Source: Lysobacterales bacterium
GTDB lineage: Bacteria > Pseudomonadota > Gammaproteobacteria > Xanthomonadales > Ahniellaceae
Assembly (NCBI GenBank): GCA_016703225.1
Contig: JADJCM010000001.1
Location: 124,001-188,000 of the forward strand
Length of the DNA stretch: 64,000 nucleotides
Direction of reading: 5' to 3'
Part shown: piece after piece, positions 9,679 to 18,316 of the stretch
How the letters are laid out: every line of letters starts with the position of its first letter
Numbering within the stretch: the stretch's first letter is position 1
Program-made: the position numbers and the translations under genes
The notes under the pieces: model-generated
Database searches by the model: none
Told to the model about the DNA's origin: nothing
Seen by the model: only the letters and a program-made list of their open reading frames with translations

Positions 9679-10668
9679 ATGCACATCGGCCCGCACGCCA
9701 TCGAACCGAATTTGATCCTCGCGCCGATGGCGGGCGTGACCGACAAGCCGTTCCGGCAACTGTGCAAGCGCTTCGGCGCCGGGCTCGCCGTGTCGGAGAT
9801 GACGCACGCCGACCCCAAGCTCTGGCATACGCGCAAATCTCGGCTGCGCATGGACCACGTCGACGAACCGGCGCCGATCGCGGTACAGATCGCCGGTTAC
9901 GACCCGCAGATGCTCGCCGATGCGGCGCGTTTCAATGTCGACCACGGCGCCGCGATCATCGACATCAACATGGGTTGCCCGGCCAAGAAGGTCTGCAATG
10001 TCTGGTCGGGGTCCGCCCTGCTGCAGGACGAAGATCTGGTCGCACGCATCTGCGCGGCGGTGGCGCGCGCGGTGGCGGTGCCGGTGACGCTCAAGATCCG
10101 CACCGGCTGGGATCGCGCGCATCGCAATGGCGTGACCATCGCGAAGATCGCGGAAGCCAGTGGCATCGCCGCACTCGCCGTGCATGGCCGCACGCGCGCG
10201 GACCTGTACCGGGGCGAGGCCGAGTACGAGACCATCCGCGCGATCAAGCAGGCAGTGTCGATCCCGGTCTCGGCCAATGGCGACATCGACTCGCCCGAGA
10301 AGGCGAAGCAGGTGCTCGCGCACACCGGCTGCGATGGCCTGCTGATCGGTCGCGCCGCGCAAGGGCGGCCATGGATCTTCCGCGAGATCGCGCATTACCT
10401 CGCGACCGGTGAACTCCTGCCGGAACCGACGCCGACTGAGGTGCGCGACGTGCTGCTCGGTCACCTTGACGAGTTGTACGCGTTCTATGGCGAGTTGCAG
10501 GGCGTACGCATCGCGCGCAAGCACCTCGGCTGGTACGCGCGTGATCGTGCCGAGCACGAAGCCTTCCGCCAGGTCGCAGTGCGCGCCGAAACCGCCGCCG
10601 ACCAGCGTCGCCTGACCGCGGAATATTTCGACCGCCTCGCCGATCAAGGCCTGCCGCGAGCCGCCTGA
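9679..10668 (+). CDS. dusB: tRNA-dihydrouridine synthase B
   Basis: Flavoenzyme that reduces uridine to dihydrouridine in the tRNA D-loop (position 17 in E. coli for DusB). The 329-residue product has LAPMAGVTDKPFR at the N-terminus, the catalytic-Cys motif NMGCPAKKV, KIRTGW with the phosphate-contact Lys, HGRTRADLY and the FMN-binding NGDI and GLLIGRAAQGRPW. The residues after the Cys motif (CNVWSGSALL) differ slightly from the common NRKLAGSALL. The ATG at 9679 is the family start; the open frame extends upstream without a match. In many proteobacteria dusB precedes fis, but no fis gene follows here. The gene appears to have its own promoter right after a hairpin. Confidence 0.94.
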   Translation: MHIGPHAIEPNLILAPMAGVTDKPFRQLCKRFGAGLAVSEMTHADPKLWHTRKSRLRMDHVDEPAPIAVQIAGYDPQMLADAARFNVDHGAAIIDINMGCPAKKVCNVWSGSALLQDEDLVARICAAVARAVAVPVTLKIRTGWDRAHRNGVTIAKIAEASGIAALAVHGRTRADLYRGEAEYETIRAIKQAVSIPVSANGDIDSPEKAKQVLAHTGCDGLLIGRAAQGRPWIFREIAHYLATGELLPEPTPTEVRDVLLGHLDELYAFYGELQGVRIARKHLGWYARDRAEHEAFRQVAVRAETAADQRRLTAEYFDRLADQGLPRAA

Positions 10669-10692
10669 CTGGGACTCGGTCCGCGACTGATT

Positions 10693-10784
10693 CCGTTCGG
10701 CCTGAGCTTGTCGAAGGCCGGTGCCTCGAGACCGCGGGACCGAGGACCCGCACAACCGCCCTTCGACAGGCTCAGGGCGAACGG
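10693..10784. repeat. Inverted repeat of the TTCGACAGGCTCAGG family
   Basis: Left arm CCGTTCGGCCTGAGCTTGTC... (10693-10717) and right arm (10759-10784, containing CTTCGACAGGCTCAGGGCGA) are imperfect inverted copies separated by about 40 bases, lying between convergent dusB and the membrane hydrolase gene. This type of repeat is widespread in intergenic DNA of GC-rich proteobacteria. The right arm runs into the hydrolase gene and supplies its stop codon. Confidence 0.75.
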
Positions 10785-11851
10785 AGGACCCGCGAAGGCT
10801 TGCCTTCTTCCGCCGCCTCTATCGCCTCGACCACCGCATTGACCGGCTCGAACGCCTGCAACACCGAATGTTGGACGCGCGCCAGCGATGCTTCGTCGGC
10901 GCGCGGCCGCGGCAGTTGCTCGGCCGGGTGCACCGTGGTCCAGCGCGTGCCGTTGTCGCGTGCGATCAGGAACGAGAAGAAGTAGTCCGGCGCCATGCCC
11001 ATGCGCAGGTCGGTCAGCACGGCGGCGCTGGCCCGCTGCTCGATGTGGAAGAAGCCGCGGGTAAACCACTTCATCCGGACCACGGCCGGGAGCCGCTCGA
11101 AGCGTCGCGCAAATTCGCCGTGTCTCGCGTGAAATCTCAGCGTGATCGGACGATCCGGATAGAGCGCGCTGGCGAAGCCCTCAAAGTAGCCATCGTCGCG
11201 CATCACCACCACGCGCCAGCCGAGCGTATTGAACGGCGTCGGCACGGTCAGCAGCGGATCGTGCTCGAGCCCGATACGTTCCAGCATCGGCACCAATTGG
11301 TGCTCGACCCGCCACTTCGCGACCCATGACCAGCCCAGATACGCCGTCGAGGGCACCAGGCCGATCTGCACCGCACGCAAGGCCGCGGCACGCTCGCGCC
11401 AGCGCCACGCACAAACGGCACCGACCAGCAGTGGCAGGGTGTAGAGCGGGTCGATGATGAACACCGTCGACCACATCACCGGCTCGCCCGGCAACGGCCA
11501 GAACAACTGCGTGCCATAGACCGTGTGCGCATCCAGCAGCGGGTGCGTGATCAGCGCCAACTGAAAACCCGCGAACCACCGCCAGCGCTCGCCGCCCGCC
11601 CACGACCAGCGCCGCTGCGCCAGCCACCACAACCAGCACCCGAGCAGCGGCAACACCAGCAGCGAATGGCTGAAGCTGCGATGCCAGGTCAGGAACTGGA
11701 TCGGGTCACGCACGAACAGCAGCGGCAGCACATCCAGGTCCGGCAGCGTGCCCAGCGCGGCGCCCACTACCAATGCCCGCCGCCGTTGTGCAGCCGGCGC
11801 CACCGCCGCCACGCAGGCAGCGCCGAGCACGATTTGCGAAAGGGAATCCAC
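10772..11851 (-). CDS. Membrane-bound metal-dependent hydrolase, YdjM/DUF457-like
   Basis: A 359-residue protein that starts MDSLSQIVLGAACVAA and has the early LPDLDVLPLL and HRSFSHSLLVLPLLG motifs. These are the His/Asp cluster of the YdjM (LexA-regulated membrane-bound metal-dependent hydrolase) family, followed by HPLLDAHTVYGTQLFWPLP and further membrane segments. The second half is a soluble, probably periplasmic, domain of unknown role. The substrate is not known. The start codon is GTG (reverse strand). Its last codons and stop lie inside a repeat arm (10759-10784), so the C-terminal tail RVLRSP is repeat-derived. Confidence 0.82.
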   Translation of the reverse strand: MDSLSQIVLGAACVAAVAPAAQRRRALVVGAALGTLPDLDVLPLLFVRDPIQFLTWHRSFSHSLLVLPLLGCWLWWLAQRRWSWAGGERWRWFAGFQLALITHPLLDAHTVYGTQLFWPLPGEPVMWSTVFIIDPLYTLPLLVGAVCAWRWRERAAALRAVQIGLVPSTAYLGWSWVAKWRVEHQLVPMLERIGLEHDPLLTVPTPFNTLGWRVVVMRDDGYFEGFASALYPDRPITLRFHARHGEFARRFERLPAVVRMKWFTRGFFHIEQRASAAVLTDLRMGMAPDYFFSFLIARDNGTRWTTVHPAEQLPRPRADEASLARVQHSVLQAFEPVNAVVEAIEAAEEGKPSRVLRSP

Positions 11852-12209
11852 GCGCGCTACTCGGCCCGACTGGCAATCGCGTACGCTGGACAGGGCAATC
11901 GCGCACCATCATCGCCTCGCAACATCCTCGAACGCACTCCGCGCCGCAGCCTCACTGTCCGGGCAGCATGCCACGGGCAAGCGTGAACGGCGATTCAGCT
12001 TGCACGAGGATTGGCTTTACTTGCCCAGAGCCAGCCGCCAGACTCCGCCGCGAAATCATCTGCCGCACGAATTCCCAGTGCTCGTATCACTCCGTCGCAT
12101 AGCGATTGAAGTTCGAGAGCCATCGGGCAGCAGACCACCAGCGCGCAAGCGCCCTGTCTCGTAGCGCGGTTTTTGGGAACGCTCCGGGTTTTTCTTCTGG
12201 AGCCACACC
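11852..12209. other. Gene-free divergent intergenic region (358 bases)
   Basis: It lies between the membrane hydrolase gene (reverse) and the RNA helicase gene (forward). I see no convincing coding frame. The 80 bases before the helicase contain an imperfect dyad (CGCGCAAGCGCCCTG / GTAGCGCG) and two T-runs (GGTTTTTGG, GGGTTTTTC), followed by CTGGAG as ribosome site. A long 5-prime leader for the helicase is possible. Confidence 0.4.
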
Positions 12210-13580
12210 ATGTCCTTTTCTTCCCTCGGGCTCACGCCCGCAGTCCTGCGTGCGCTCGTCACGCTCGGCCACGACACCCCCACTCCGGTTCAGGTCCAGG
12301 CGATTCCGCTGGTCATGGCCGGCAACGACCTGCTCGCTGCGGCGCAAACCGGTACCGGCAAGACCGGCGGCTTCGCACTGCCGATCCTCAGTCGTCTGTT
12401 CCCCGAAGGTGCCCCGCGCCATGCCGGCCGCGCCCCGCGCGTGCTGGTGCTGACGCCGACGCGCGAACTCGCGGCGCAGGTGCACGACAGCTTCAAGCAG
12501 TACGGCGCGCATGTGCCGCTGCGCTCGGCGACCATCTTCGGCGGTGTCGGCATGCAGCCGCAGGTCGATGCCTTGCGTCGTGGCATGGACGTGTTGATCG
12601 CGACTCCGGGTCGCCTGATCGACCATATGCAGCAGCGCACCGTCGACCTGCGCGAAATCGAAGTGCTGGTGCTCGACGAAGCCGACCGCATGCTCGACAT
12701 GGGCTTCCTGCCGGCGCTCAAGCGCGTGGTGCAGGCGCTGCCGCAGCAGCGCCAGACGCTGATGTTCTCGGCCACCTTCTCGGACGAGATCAAGCAGCTC
12801 GCCGGCCAGTTCCAGCGCAGCCCCAAGGAAGTGTCGGTGACGCCGCGCAACACCATCGCCGAGACCATCCAGCACATCGTGCATCCGGTCGACGCCAGCC
12901 GCAAACGCAACCTGCTGATCGACTTCATGGCCCAGGATTCGCGCCGGCAGACGCTGGTGTTCGCGCGCACCAAGCACGGCGCCAACAAGCTCGCCGAATC
13001 GCTCGACGCGGCCGGTTTCCGTTCCGCCGCGATCCACGGCAACAAGAGCCAGGGTGCGCGCACCAAGGCCCTGGCCGACTTCAAGTCCGGTCGCGTGACG
13101 GTGCTGGTCGCGACCGACATCGCTGCGCGCGGGCTCGATATCCCGCAGCTGCCGGTGGTGATCAACTTCGATCTGCCGATGGTCGCCGAGGACTACGTGC
13201 ATCGCATCGGTCGCACCGGCCGCGCCGGCGAAACCGGCCAGGCGGTGTCGCTCGTGTCGCACGACGAGTCCGGCCTGCTGCATGACATCCAGCGCGCGAT
13301 CAAGCAGGAAATCACCATCACGAATTTCGCTGGCTACGCGCCTTCCGGTCCGCTGCGCATCGACGCCGGCGGCCCGCGCCCGATCATGGGCAATCGCGGT
13401 GGCCAGCGTCCGTCTCGCGACGGCCAGCGTCCCGGCGGCAGCAAGGCCGGCGCGCATCGTCCGCATCACGCCAAGCCCAGCAGCACCGGCGCCAAGCCCG
13501 GCCAGCGTCGCAACCAGGGCGGCGCCAGCCGCGGCAATAGCGGTGGTGGCAGCCGGTCGGGTTGGACGTCGCGGGCCTGA
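12210..13580 (+). CDS. rhlE: ATP-dependent DEAD-box RNA helicase, RhlE type
   Basis: Cytoplasmic RNA helicase expected to act in ribosome assembly and RNA turnover. All core motifs are visible in order: Q-motif around TPVQVQAIP, motif I AQTGTGKTG, Ia PTRELAAQ, II VLDEADRMLDMGF, III FSATF, IV VFARTKHGANK, V ATDIAARGLDIP and VI HRIGRTGRAG. The 456-residue protein ends in a Gly/Arg/Ser-rich basic tail of about 70 residues after GPRPIMGN, typical of RhlE-type proteins and likely to bind RNA non-specifically. It starts at ATG 12210 after CTGGAG. It is monocistronic, followed by short palindromic repeats. Confidence 0.94.
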   Translation: MSFSSLGLTPAVLRALVTLGHDTPTPVQVQAIPLVMAGNDLLAAAQTGTGKTGGFALPILSRLFPEGAPRHAGRAPRVLVLTPTRELAAQVHDSFKQYGAHVPLRSATIFGGVGMQPQVDALRRGMDVLIATPGRLIDHMQQRTVDLREIEVLVLDEADRMLDMGFLPALKRVVQALPQQRQTLMFSATFSDEIKQLAGQFQRSPKEVSVTPRNTIAETIQHIVHPVDASRKRNLLIDFMAQDSRRQTLVFARTKHGANKLAESLDAAGFRSAAIHGNKSQGARTKALADFKSGRVTVLVATDIAARGLDIPQLPVVINFDLPMVAEDYVHRIGRTGRAGETGQAVSLVSHDESGLLHDIQRAIKQEITITNFAGYAPSGPLRIDAGGPRPIMGNRGGQRPSRDGQRPGGSKAGAHRPHHAKPSSTGAKPGQRRNQGGASRGNSGGGSRSGWTSRA

Positions 13581-13590
13581 CACAGGCGGC

Positions 13591-13760
13591 GCGAGAACCG
13601 ACCAGGGCGACCACGGAGGGTCGCCCCTACGAATCGTGCACCGCGAGAACCGACCAGGGCGACCACGGGGGTCGCCCCTACAAATCATGCATCGCGCATA
13701 CCCACTCCGGTGACCCCATTCACCGCGACCCTGTAGGGGCGGCCCCCCGTGGCCGCCCGA
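13591..13760. repeat. Three REP-like palindromic repeats (GGGCGACCACGG family)
   Basis: Two direct copies (about 13591-13630 and 13642-13681) share GAGAACCGACCAGGGCGACC followed by ACGG(A)GGGTCGCCCCTAC. A third, inverted, copy with GTAGGGGCGGCCCCCCGTGG lies at 13732-13760. Each unit folds as GGGCGACC / GGTCGCCC. They fill the space between the helicase and RNase T genes. Confidence 0.8.
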
Positions 13761-13836
13761 TTCGGGGTTCCCTCAGCGCAGATCGCAGCCACGCGCCCCG
13801 ACGATTCACGCAACCGCTCGCTGTTATCCTGCCCCC

Positions 13837-14538
13837 ATGCCCCTGACCAAGTTCAACGCGCGTCTCGCCGAGCGCTTCCGCGGTTTTCTGCCGGTGGTCG
13901 TCGATGTCGAGACCGGCGGCTTCGACTCGGAGCGCGACGCCCTGCTCGAGATCGCGGCGGTGCCGATCCTGATGAACGAGAACGGCGAGGTCGTGCGCGC
14001 TGAAACCGTATCGACCCACGTCGTGCCGTTTCCGGGCGCGAACATCGATCCGCGCGCACTCGAAATCACCGGCATCGACCCGACCCATCCGTTCCGCGCC
14101 GCGCTCGACGAGAAAGTCGCGCTCGACCACATCTTCCAGCCGCTGCGCAAACTGATGAAGGCCACCGACTGCACGCGCGCGGTGCTGGTCGGCCACAACG
14201 CCCATTTCGATCTCGGCTTCGTCAATGCGGCAATCAAGCGCACCGGCCACAAGCGCAGCCCGTTCCATCCGTTCTCGTGCTTCGACACGGTCACGCTCGG
14301 CGGCCTCGCGCTCGGCCAGACCGTGCTCAGTCGCGCGGTGCAGGCCGCGGGCCTGAACTGGAACAGCGACGAGGCGCACTCGGCCGTTTACGACGCCGAG
14401 ACCACGGCCGACTTGTTCTGCCTGATCGTGAACCGCTGGAAGTATTTCGTCGATGTCGCGCCGGACGCGACGCCGATGGCCGCGCTGCCGCCCGACGCCG
14501 AAGCCGACATCGCCGCGGCCACGCTCGAAGAGCCTTGA
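13837..14538 (+). CDS. rnt: Ribonuclease T
   Basis: DEDDh-family 3-prime to 5-prime exonuclease that trims the CCA end of tRNA and the 3-prime ends of other small stable RNAs. The 233-residue protein has ExoI VVDVETGGFD near residues 19-28, ExoII HNAHFDLGF with the catalytic Asp, and ExoIII HSAVYDAETTADLF with the final His and Asp, plus the basic NAR-L-AERFRGF N-terminus characteristic of RNase T rather than the DnaQ epsilon subunit. The start at 13837 matches the family N-terminus MPLTKFNARLAERFRG. Confidence 0.95.
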   Translation: MPLTKFNARLAERFRGFLPVVVDVETGGFDSERDALLEIAAVPILMNENGEVVRAETVSTHVVPFPGANIDPRALEITGIDPTHPFRAALDEKVALDHIFQPLRKLMKATDCTRAVLVGHNAHFDLGFVNAAIKRTGHKRSPFHPFSCFDTVTLGGLALGQTVLSRAVQAAGLNWNSDEAHSAVYDAETTADLFCLIVNRWKYFVDVAPDATPMAALPPDAEADIAAATLEEP

Positions 14539-14582
14539 CCCGCGCCGAGCGCGCGCCCATATCGGCGCCGAGGAGATCCGCC

Positions 14583-14864
14583 ATGCCGACCTACGAATAC
14601 GCGCCCGTCACCCTCGGCTGCTCCGACTGCGCGCCGAGCTTCGAGATCGTGCAGAAGCTCGCTGAAGACGCACTCACCCACTGCCCGACCTGCAAGCAAC
14701 CGATACGCCGCGTGATCTCGGCGAGCGCCGTCATCGTCGGCGGCACGCATCACCTGCGCGAAAGCCACTTCTCGAAACGCGGCTTCACCCAGTACCGCAA
14801 GGTCGAGAAAGGCAAGTACGAAAAGACCGCAGGCGAGGGCCCGGACACGATTTCGGGCGATTGA
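14583..14864 (+). CDS. FmdB-like zinc-ribbon protein
   Basis: A small (93-residue) protein with the FmdB-family start MPTYEY and two cysteine pairs, CSDC and CPTC, about 27 residues apart, which should bind one zinc ion. The C-terminal half (SKRGFTQYRKVEKGKYEK) is basic. In the family the first pair normally follows MPTYEYRC directly; here a short insertion (APVTLG) precedes it. FmdB-type proteins are widespread but have no firm function; a regulatory role was suggested for the founding member. The start is fixed by GAGGAG seven bases upstream and by the motif. It lies 44 bases after rnt and is likely co-transcribed. Confidence 0.85.
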   Translation: MPTYEYAPVTLGCSDCAPSFEIVQKLAEDALTHCPTCKQPIRRVISASAVIVGGTHHLRESHFSKRGFTQYRKVEKGKYEKTAGEGPDTISGD

Positions 14865-14927
14865 GACGGCGCGCTCCACGAGAGCGAAAGCGCGCCCACC
14901 ACTTGCATGCGCGTTGACGCTATGGCC

Positions 14928-15620
14928 TCAAGCCAGCCCGGCGTAGACCGTCTGCACTTCGTCGTCGTCGTCGAGCGCGCGCAGGAAGGCTTCGACCTCA
15001 TCGAGTTCTGCGCCTTCGACGCTGACCGGGTTCTTGGCGCGGTAGCCGAGGTAGGCCTTCTGCACGGTGTAGCCGAAGTTCGGCAATGCGCGACTCACGG
15101 CATCGAGGTCGGTCGGGTCGGTGTAGAAAGTGACGCCATCGTCGATCTCGACATCCTGGGCGCCGGCCTCGATCGCGGCCGTTTCGGCGTCGGCATTCGC
15201 AGCGGCGGCCTCGGCCTCGATCATGCCGAGGTGATCGAAGTCCCAGCTCACCGAGCCCGAACTGCCGAGCTGGCCCTTGCGGAACAGCACGCGGATCGCC
15301 GAGGCGGCGCGGTTCGGGTTGTCGGTCAGGCACTCGACGATGACCGGCACGCGGTGCGGTGCGAAGCCTTCGTAGGTCAGCTTCTCGTACTGTGCCCCGC
15401 CGTCGAGCAGGCCGGCGCCCTTCTTGATCGCACGCTCAACCGTGTCGCGCGGCATCGACAGCTTGCGCGCCTGTTCGACCGCGAGACGCAAACGCGAATT
15501 CGTCGAGGGGTCGGCCCCAGCGCGCGCCGCGACCGTGATTTCGCGGGACAGCTTGGTGAACAGACTGCCCCTGGCATTCGCGACCAGTTCCTTGCCCTTC
15601 TCCTTCCACTTCTTGCCCAT
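14928..15620 (-). CDS. yebC: YebC/PmpR-family transcription/translation factor
   Basis: A 230-residue protein with the typical YebC start MGKKWKEKGKELVANARGSLFTKLSREI, the RLAVEQARKLSMPRDTVERAIKKG segment of domain I, LTYEGFAP and VECLTDNPNR of domains II/III, and the acidic C-terminus EAFLRALDDDDEVQ. Members bind DNA as regulators, and some have been shown to help ribosomes at difficult sequences; which applies here cannot be read from sequence. The length is slightly below the usual 240-250 residues. It is convergent with the FmdB-like gene and divergent from the prolyl oligopeptidase gene. In many bacteria yebC is next to ruvC; that is not the case here. Confidence 0.92.
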   Translation of the reverse strand: MGKKWKEKGKELVANARGSLFTKLSREITVAARAGADPSTNSRLRLAVEQARKLSMPRDTVERAIKKGAGLLDGGAQYEKLTYEGFAPHRVPVIVECLTDNPNRAASAIRVLFRKGQLGSSGSVSWDFDHLGMIEAEAAAANADAETAAIEAGAQDVEIDDGVTFYTDPTDLDAVSRALPNFGYTVQKAYLGYRAKNPVSVEGAELDEVEAFLRALDDDDEVQTVYAGLA

Positions 15621-15803
15621 TGCCGCCGATCCTGAATTGCGAGGGCGCGAATTCTAAACGTTCGCGACGGATTTCTCCCGCGCCGCGGTCGTGGCCGGTT
15701 CTTGCTGCCCGCCCCGACCACGAAACCCGTCGCCCCGTCCCAGCCTCACTGGCAGCAGCGGTGGAATTCCGTACCCTGCGCGCCTCTTTGCTGGAGATTC
15801 CCG

Positions 15804-17987
15804 ATGTTCAAGCGTTCCCCCATCACTGCCGCCCTCGCGGTCGCGCTGGCCGCGACCCTTGCCGCCTGCGGCGGTTCCAAGGAAGCCGAGACGGCAACGC
15901 CGGCGCCGGTTGCGGCAGCTGCGGCGCCGGCCAAGCTGACCTATCCGGTCGCACGCACGGTCGAACAGGTCGACGACTACCACGGCACCCAGGTGTCCGA
16001 TCCCTATCGCTGGATGGAGAACCTCGACGACCCCGAATTGCAGCCGTGGATCGCGGCCGAGAACCAGCTGGTCGCCGATTTCATCAGCGATGTGCCCAAC
16101 CGCGAACAGCTGAAGACGCGCATGACCGCGCTCTGGGACTACGAGCGCTTCGGCACCCCGAAAGTGCACGGCGGCAAGTATTTCTTCACCCGCAACGACG
16201 GCCTGCAGAACCAGTCGCCGGTGTATGTGCAGGACACGCTCGACGGCGAGCCGCGCCTGATGATCGACCCGAACACGCTGTCGGCCGATGGCACGATCGC
16301 ACTCAGCGAATCCGCGGTCAGCCCCGACGGCAAGCTCTATGCGTATTCGCTCTCCGACGGCGGTTCCGACTGGCGCACGATCAAGGTGCGCAATGTCGAG
16401 ACCGGCCAGGACCTCGACGACGAGATCCGCTGGGCGAAGTTCACCAACATCGCCTGGACCAAAGACTCGAGCGGCATCTTCTACAGCCGCTTCGATGCAC
16501 CGGAAGGCGAGGACCCGCTCAAGGCCGTCAACAAGAACCAGAAGCTGTTCCTGCACACGATCGGCAAGCCGCAAGCCGACGACACGCTGGTCTACGAGCG
16601 CCCGGACCAGCCGGACTGGGGCTTCAGCGCCACGGTGTCGGATGACGGCGCGTTCCTGATCATCAACGGCTCGCAGGGCACCGACGTGCGCAATCGCGTG
16701 TTCTACAAGGACCTCGCGAAGGCGGATGGCTTGGTCGTGGCACTGATCGAGGACCTGGTCGCCGCCTACGACTTTGTCGGCAACGATGGCAGCGTGCTGT
16801 ACTTCCTCAGCGACGATGGCGCCGAACGCAATCGTCTGCTCGCCGTCGACACCGCCAACCCGGCCAAGGACAAGTGGAAGACGGTGATCGCCGAGAACGA
16901 CGCGCTGCTGCTGCAGGTCTCGCACGTGCATGGCCAGTTCATCGCGAACTACCTGCGCGACGCGCGTTCGGAAGTGAAGATGTTCGACGCCGCCGGCAAG
17001 GAATTGCGCAGCATCACCCTGCCCGGCCTCGGCACCGCCACCGGCTTCGATGGCGCGGTCGAGGACAAGGAGACCTTCTTCGCGTTCGGCAGCTGGGCGG
17101 TGCCGGACTCGGTCTATCGCCTCGACGCGACCACCGGCGAGACCACCCTGTTCAAGGCGCCGTCGGTGAAGTTCGATGTCAACGCCTATGAAACCACCCA
17201 GGTGTTCTACCCGAGCAAGGACGGCACCAAGGTGCCGATGTTCATCACCGCCAAGAAGGGTTTCGCGCGCGATGGCAACAACCCGACCATCCTGTACGGC
17301 TACGGCGGCTTCAACATTGCGGTGACGCCGAAGTTCAGCCCGGCCATCATCCAGTGGTTAGACATGGGCGGCGTCTACGCGGTCGCGAACCTGCGCGGCG
17401 GCTCCGAATACGGCCGCTCCTGGCACGAGGCCGGCATGAAGACAAACAAGCAGAACGTGTTCGACGACTTCGCCGCCGGTGCCGAATACCTGATCGCCGA
17501 CAAGGTGACGCAGCCGGCCAAGCTCGCGATCTCCGGTCGCAGCAATGGCGGCCTGCTGGTCGGCGCGACCCTGCTGCAGCGCCCGGAACTGTTCGGCGCC
17601 GCCCTGCCTGCGGTCGGCGTGCTCGACATGCTGCGCTTCCGCGAGTTCACCATCGGCTGGGCCTGGGAATCGGACTACGGCACGGTCAAGGACGCCACCG
17701 AGTTCAAGGCCATCCATGCCTATTCGCCGCTGCACAACATCAAACCCGGCAGCAAGTATCCGCCGACCCTGATCACGACCGCAGAGCGCGATGATCGCGT
17801 GTTCCCGGCGCACAGCTTCAAGTTCGCCGCGGCGATGCAGGCGACGAACCCGGACGGCAACCCGGCCCTGATCCGCATCGAGACGCGCGCGGGTCATGGT
17901 GCCGGCAAGCCGACCACGAAGATCATCGAGGAATACGCCGACATCTACGCGTTCCTGGCGAAGACGCTGCACATCGAGATCCGCTGA
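15804..17987 (+). CDS. Prolyl oligopeptidase family serine peptidase (lipoprotein)
   Basis: A 727-residue S9A-type peptidase that should cleave short proline-containing peptides in the periplasm. The N-terminus is a lipoprotein signal with LAAC (Cys22). The N-terminal seven-bladed propeller (about residues 75-430) is followed by the alpha/beta-hydrolase domain: YGYGGF, the nucleophile motif GRSNGG (Ser580; GGSNGG is more usual), the Asp in ERDDRVFP (about 664) and the His in AGHGAGKPT (His698). All triad residues are present. The start at 15804 follows CTGGAG and gives a complete lipobox; the frame extends upstream without sense. A partial copy of its 3-prime end occurs at 19401-19607. Confidence 0.93.
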   Translation: MFKRSPITAALAVALAATLAACGGSKEAETATPAPVAAAAAPAKLTYPVARTVEQVDDYHGTQVSDPYRWMENLDDPELQPWIAAENQLVADFISDVPNREQLKTRMTALWDYERFGTPKVHGGKYFFTRNDGLQNQSPVYVQDTLDGEPRLMIDPNTLSADGTIALSESAVSPDGKLYAYSLSDGGSDWRTIKVRNVETGQDLDDEIRWAKFTNIAWTKDSSGIFYSRFDAPEGEDPLKAVNKNQKLFLHTIGKPQADDTLVYERPDQPDWGFSATVSDDGAFLIINGSQGTDVRNRVFYKDLAKADGLVVALIEDLVAAYDFVGNDGSVLYFLSDDGAERNRLLAVDTANPAKDKWKTVIAENDALLLQVSHVHGQFIANYLRDARSEVKMFDAAGKELRSITLPGLGTATGFDGAVEDKETFFAFGSWAVPDSVYRLDATTGETTLFKAPSVKFDVNAYETTQVFYPSKDGTKVPMFITAKKGFARDGNNPTILYGYGGFNIAVTPKFSPAIIQWLDMGGVYAVANLRGGSEYGRSWHEAGMKTNKQNVFDDFAAGAEYLIADKVTQPAKLAISGRSNGGLLVGATLLQRPELFGAALPAVGVLDMLRFREFTIGWAWESDYGTVKDATEFKAIHAYSPLHNIKPGSKYPPTLITTAERDDRVFPAHSFKFAAAMQATNPDGNPALIRIETRAGHGAGKPTTKIIEEYADIYAFLAKTLHIEIR

Positions 17988-18316
17988 GCGCGGGCGTCGC
18001 CGCGATGACATCTCATCCTGCGACGTAGGAGCGACCCCGGTCGCGACCGTTGACGCAATACCGTCGATGGTCGCGATGCGGTGTGTTCGCCCCCCATCAC
18101 CACGATGCAATTCCATCGTGCGGCGTAGGAGCGACCCCGGTCGCGACCGTGGACGCGGCGCCATCGATGTTCGCGATTCGGCGCGTTCGCGACGACCGCA
18201 GGCAGCGGCGTCATAGGTCGCGACCGGGGTCGCTCCTACATCGCGGTTTGCATGTCAACGCGAAGACATCACCGCGGCGCGAGCTAGACTGACGCTTTCA
18301 CCAGACGGAGAAGGCA
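17988..18316. other. Intergenic region of repeats upstream of the SPFH gene
   Basis: No gene is visible. It contains two direct ~95-base repeat units and one inverted copy (annotated separately). A promoter-like TAGACT (18285-18290) lies 27 bases before the SPFH start, which is preceded by GGAGAAGG. Confidence 0.6.
18008..18239. repeat. GTAGGAGCGACCCCGGTCGC repeats (two direct, one inverted)
   Basis: The core GTAGGAGCGACCCCGGTCGC (then GACCGT) occurs at 18025-18050 and 18125-18150, and inverted at 18216-18239. The two direct copies sit in longer related units of about 95 bases that also share the flanking GTTCGC and GATGGTCGCGATGCGG-like sequence. The core is palindromic around CCGG (GCGACC/GGTCGC). 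A shorter copy is at 19304-19328. Confidence 0.85.

Noticed and set aside
13591..13760. Direct repeats considered as a small CRISPR array
   Set aside because: Only two direct copies, palindromic through their whole length, no regular spacers and no cas genes; REP-type repeats fit better.
18008..18239. 95-base direct repeats considered as CRISPR or att sites
   Set aside because: No spacer regularity, no integrase or cas gene; intergenic palindromic repeats.
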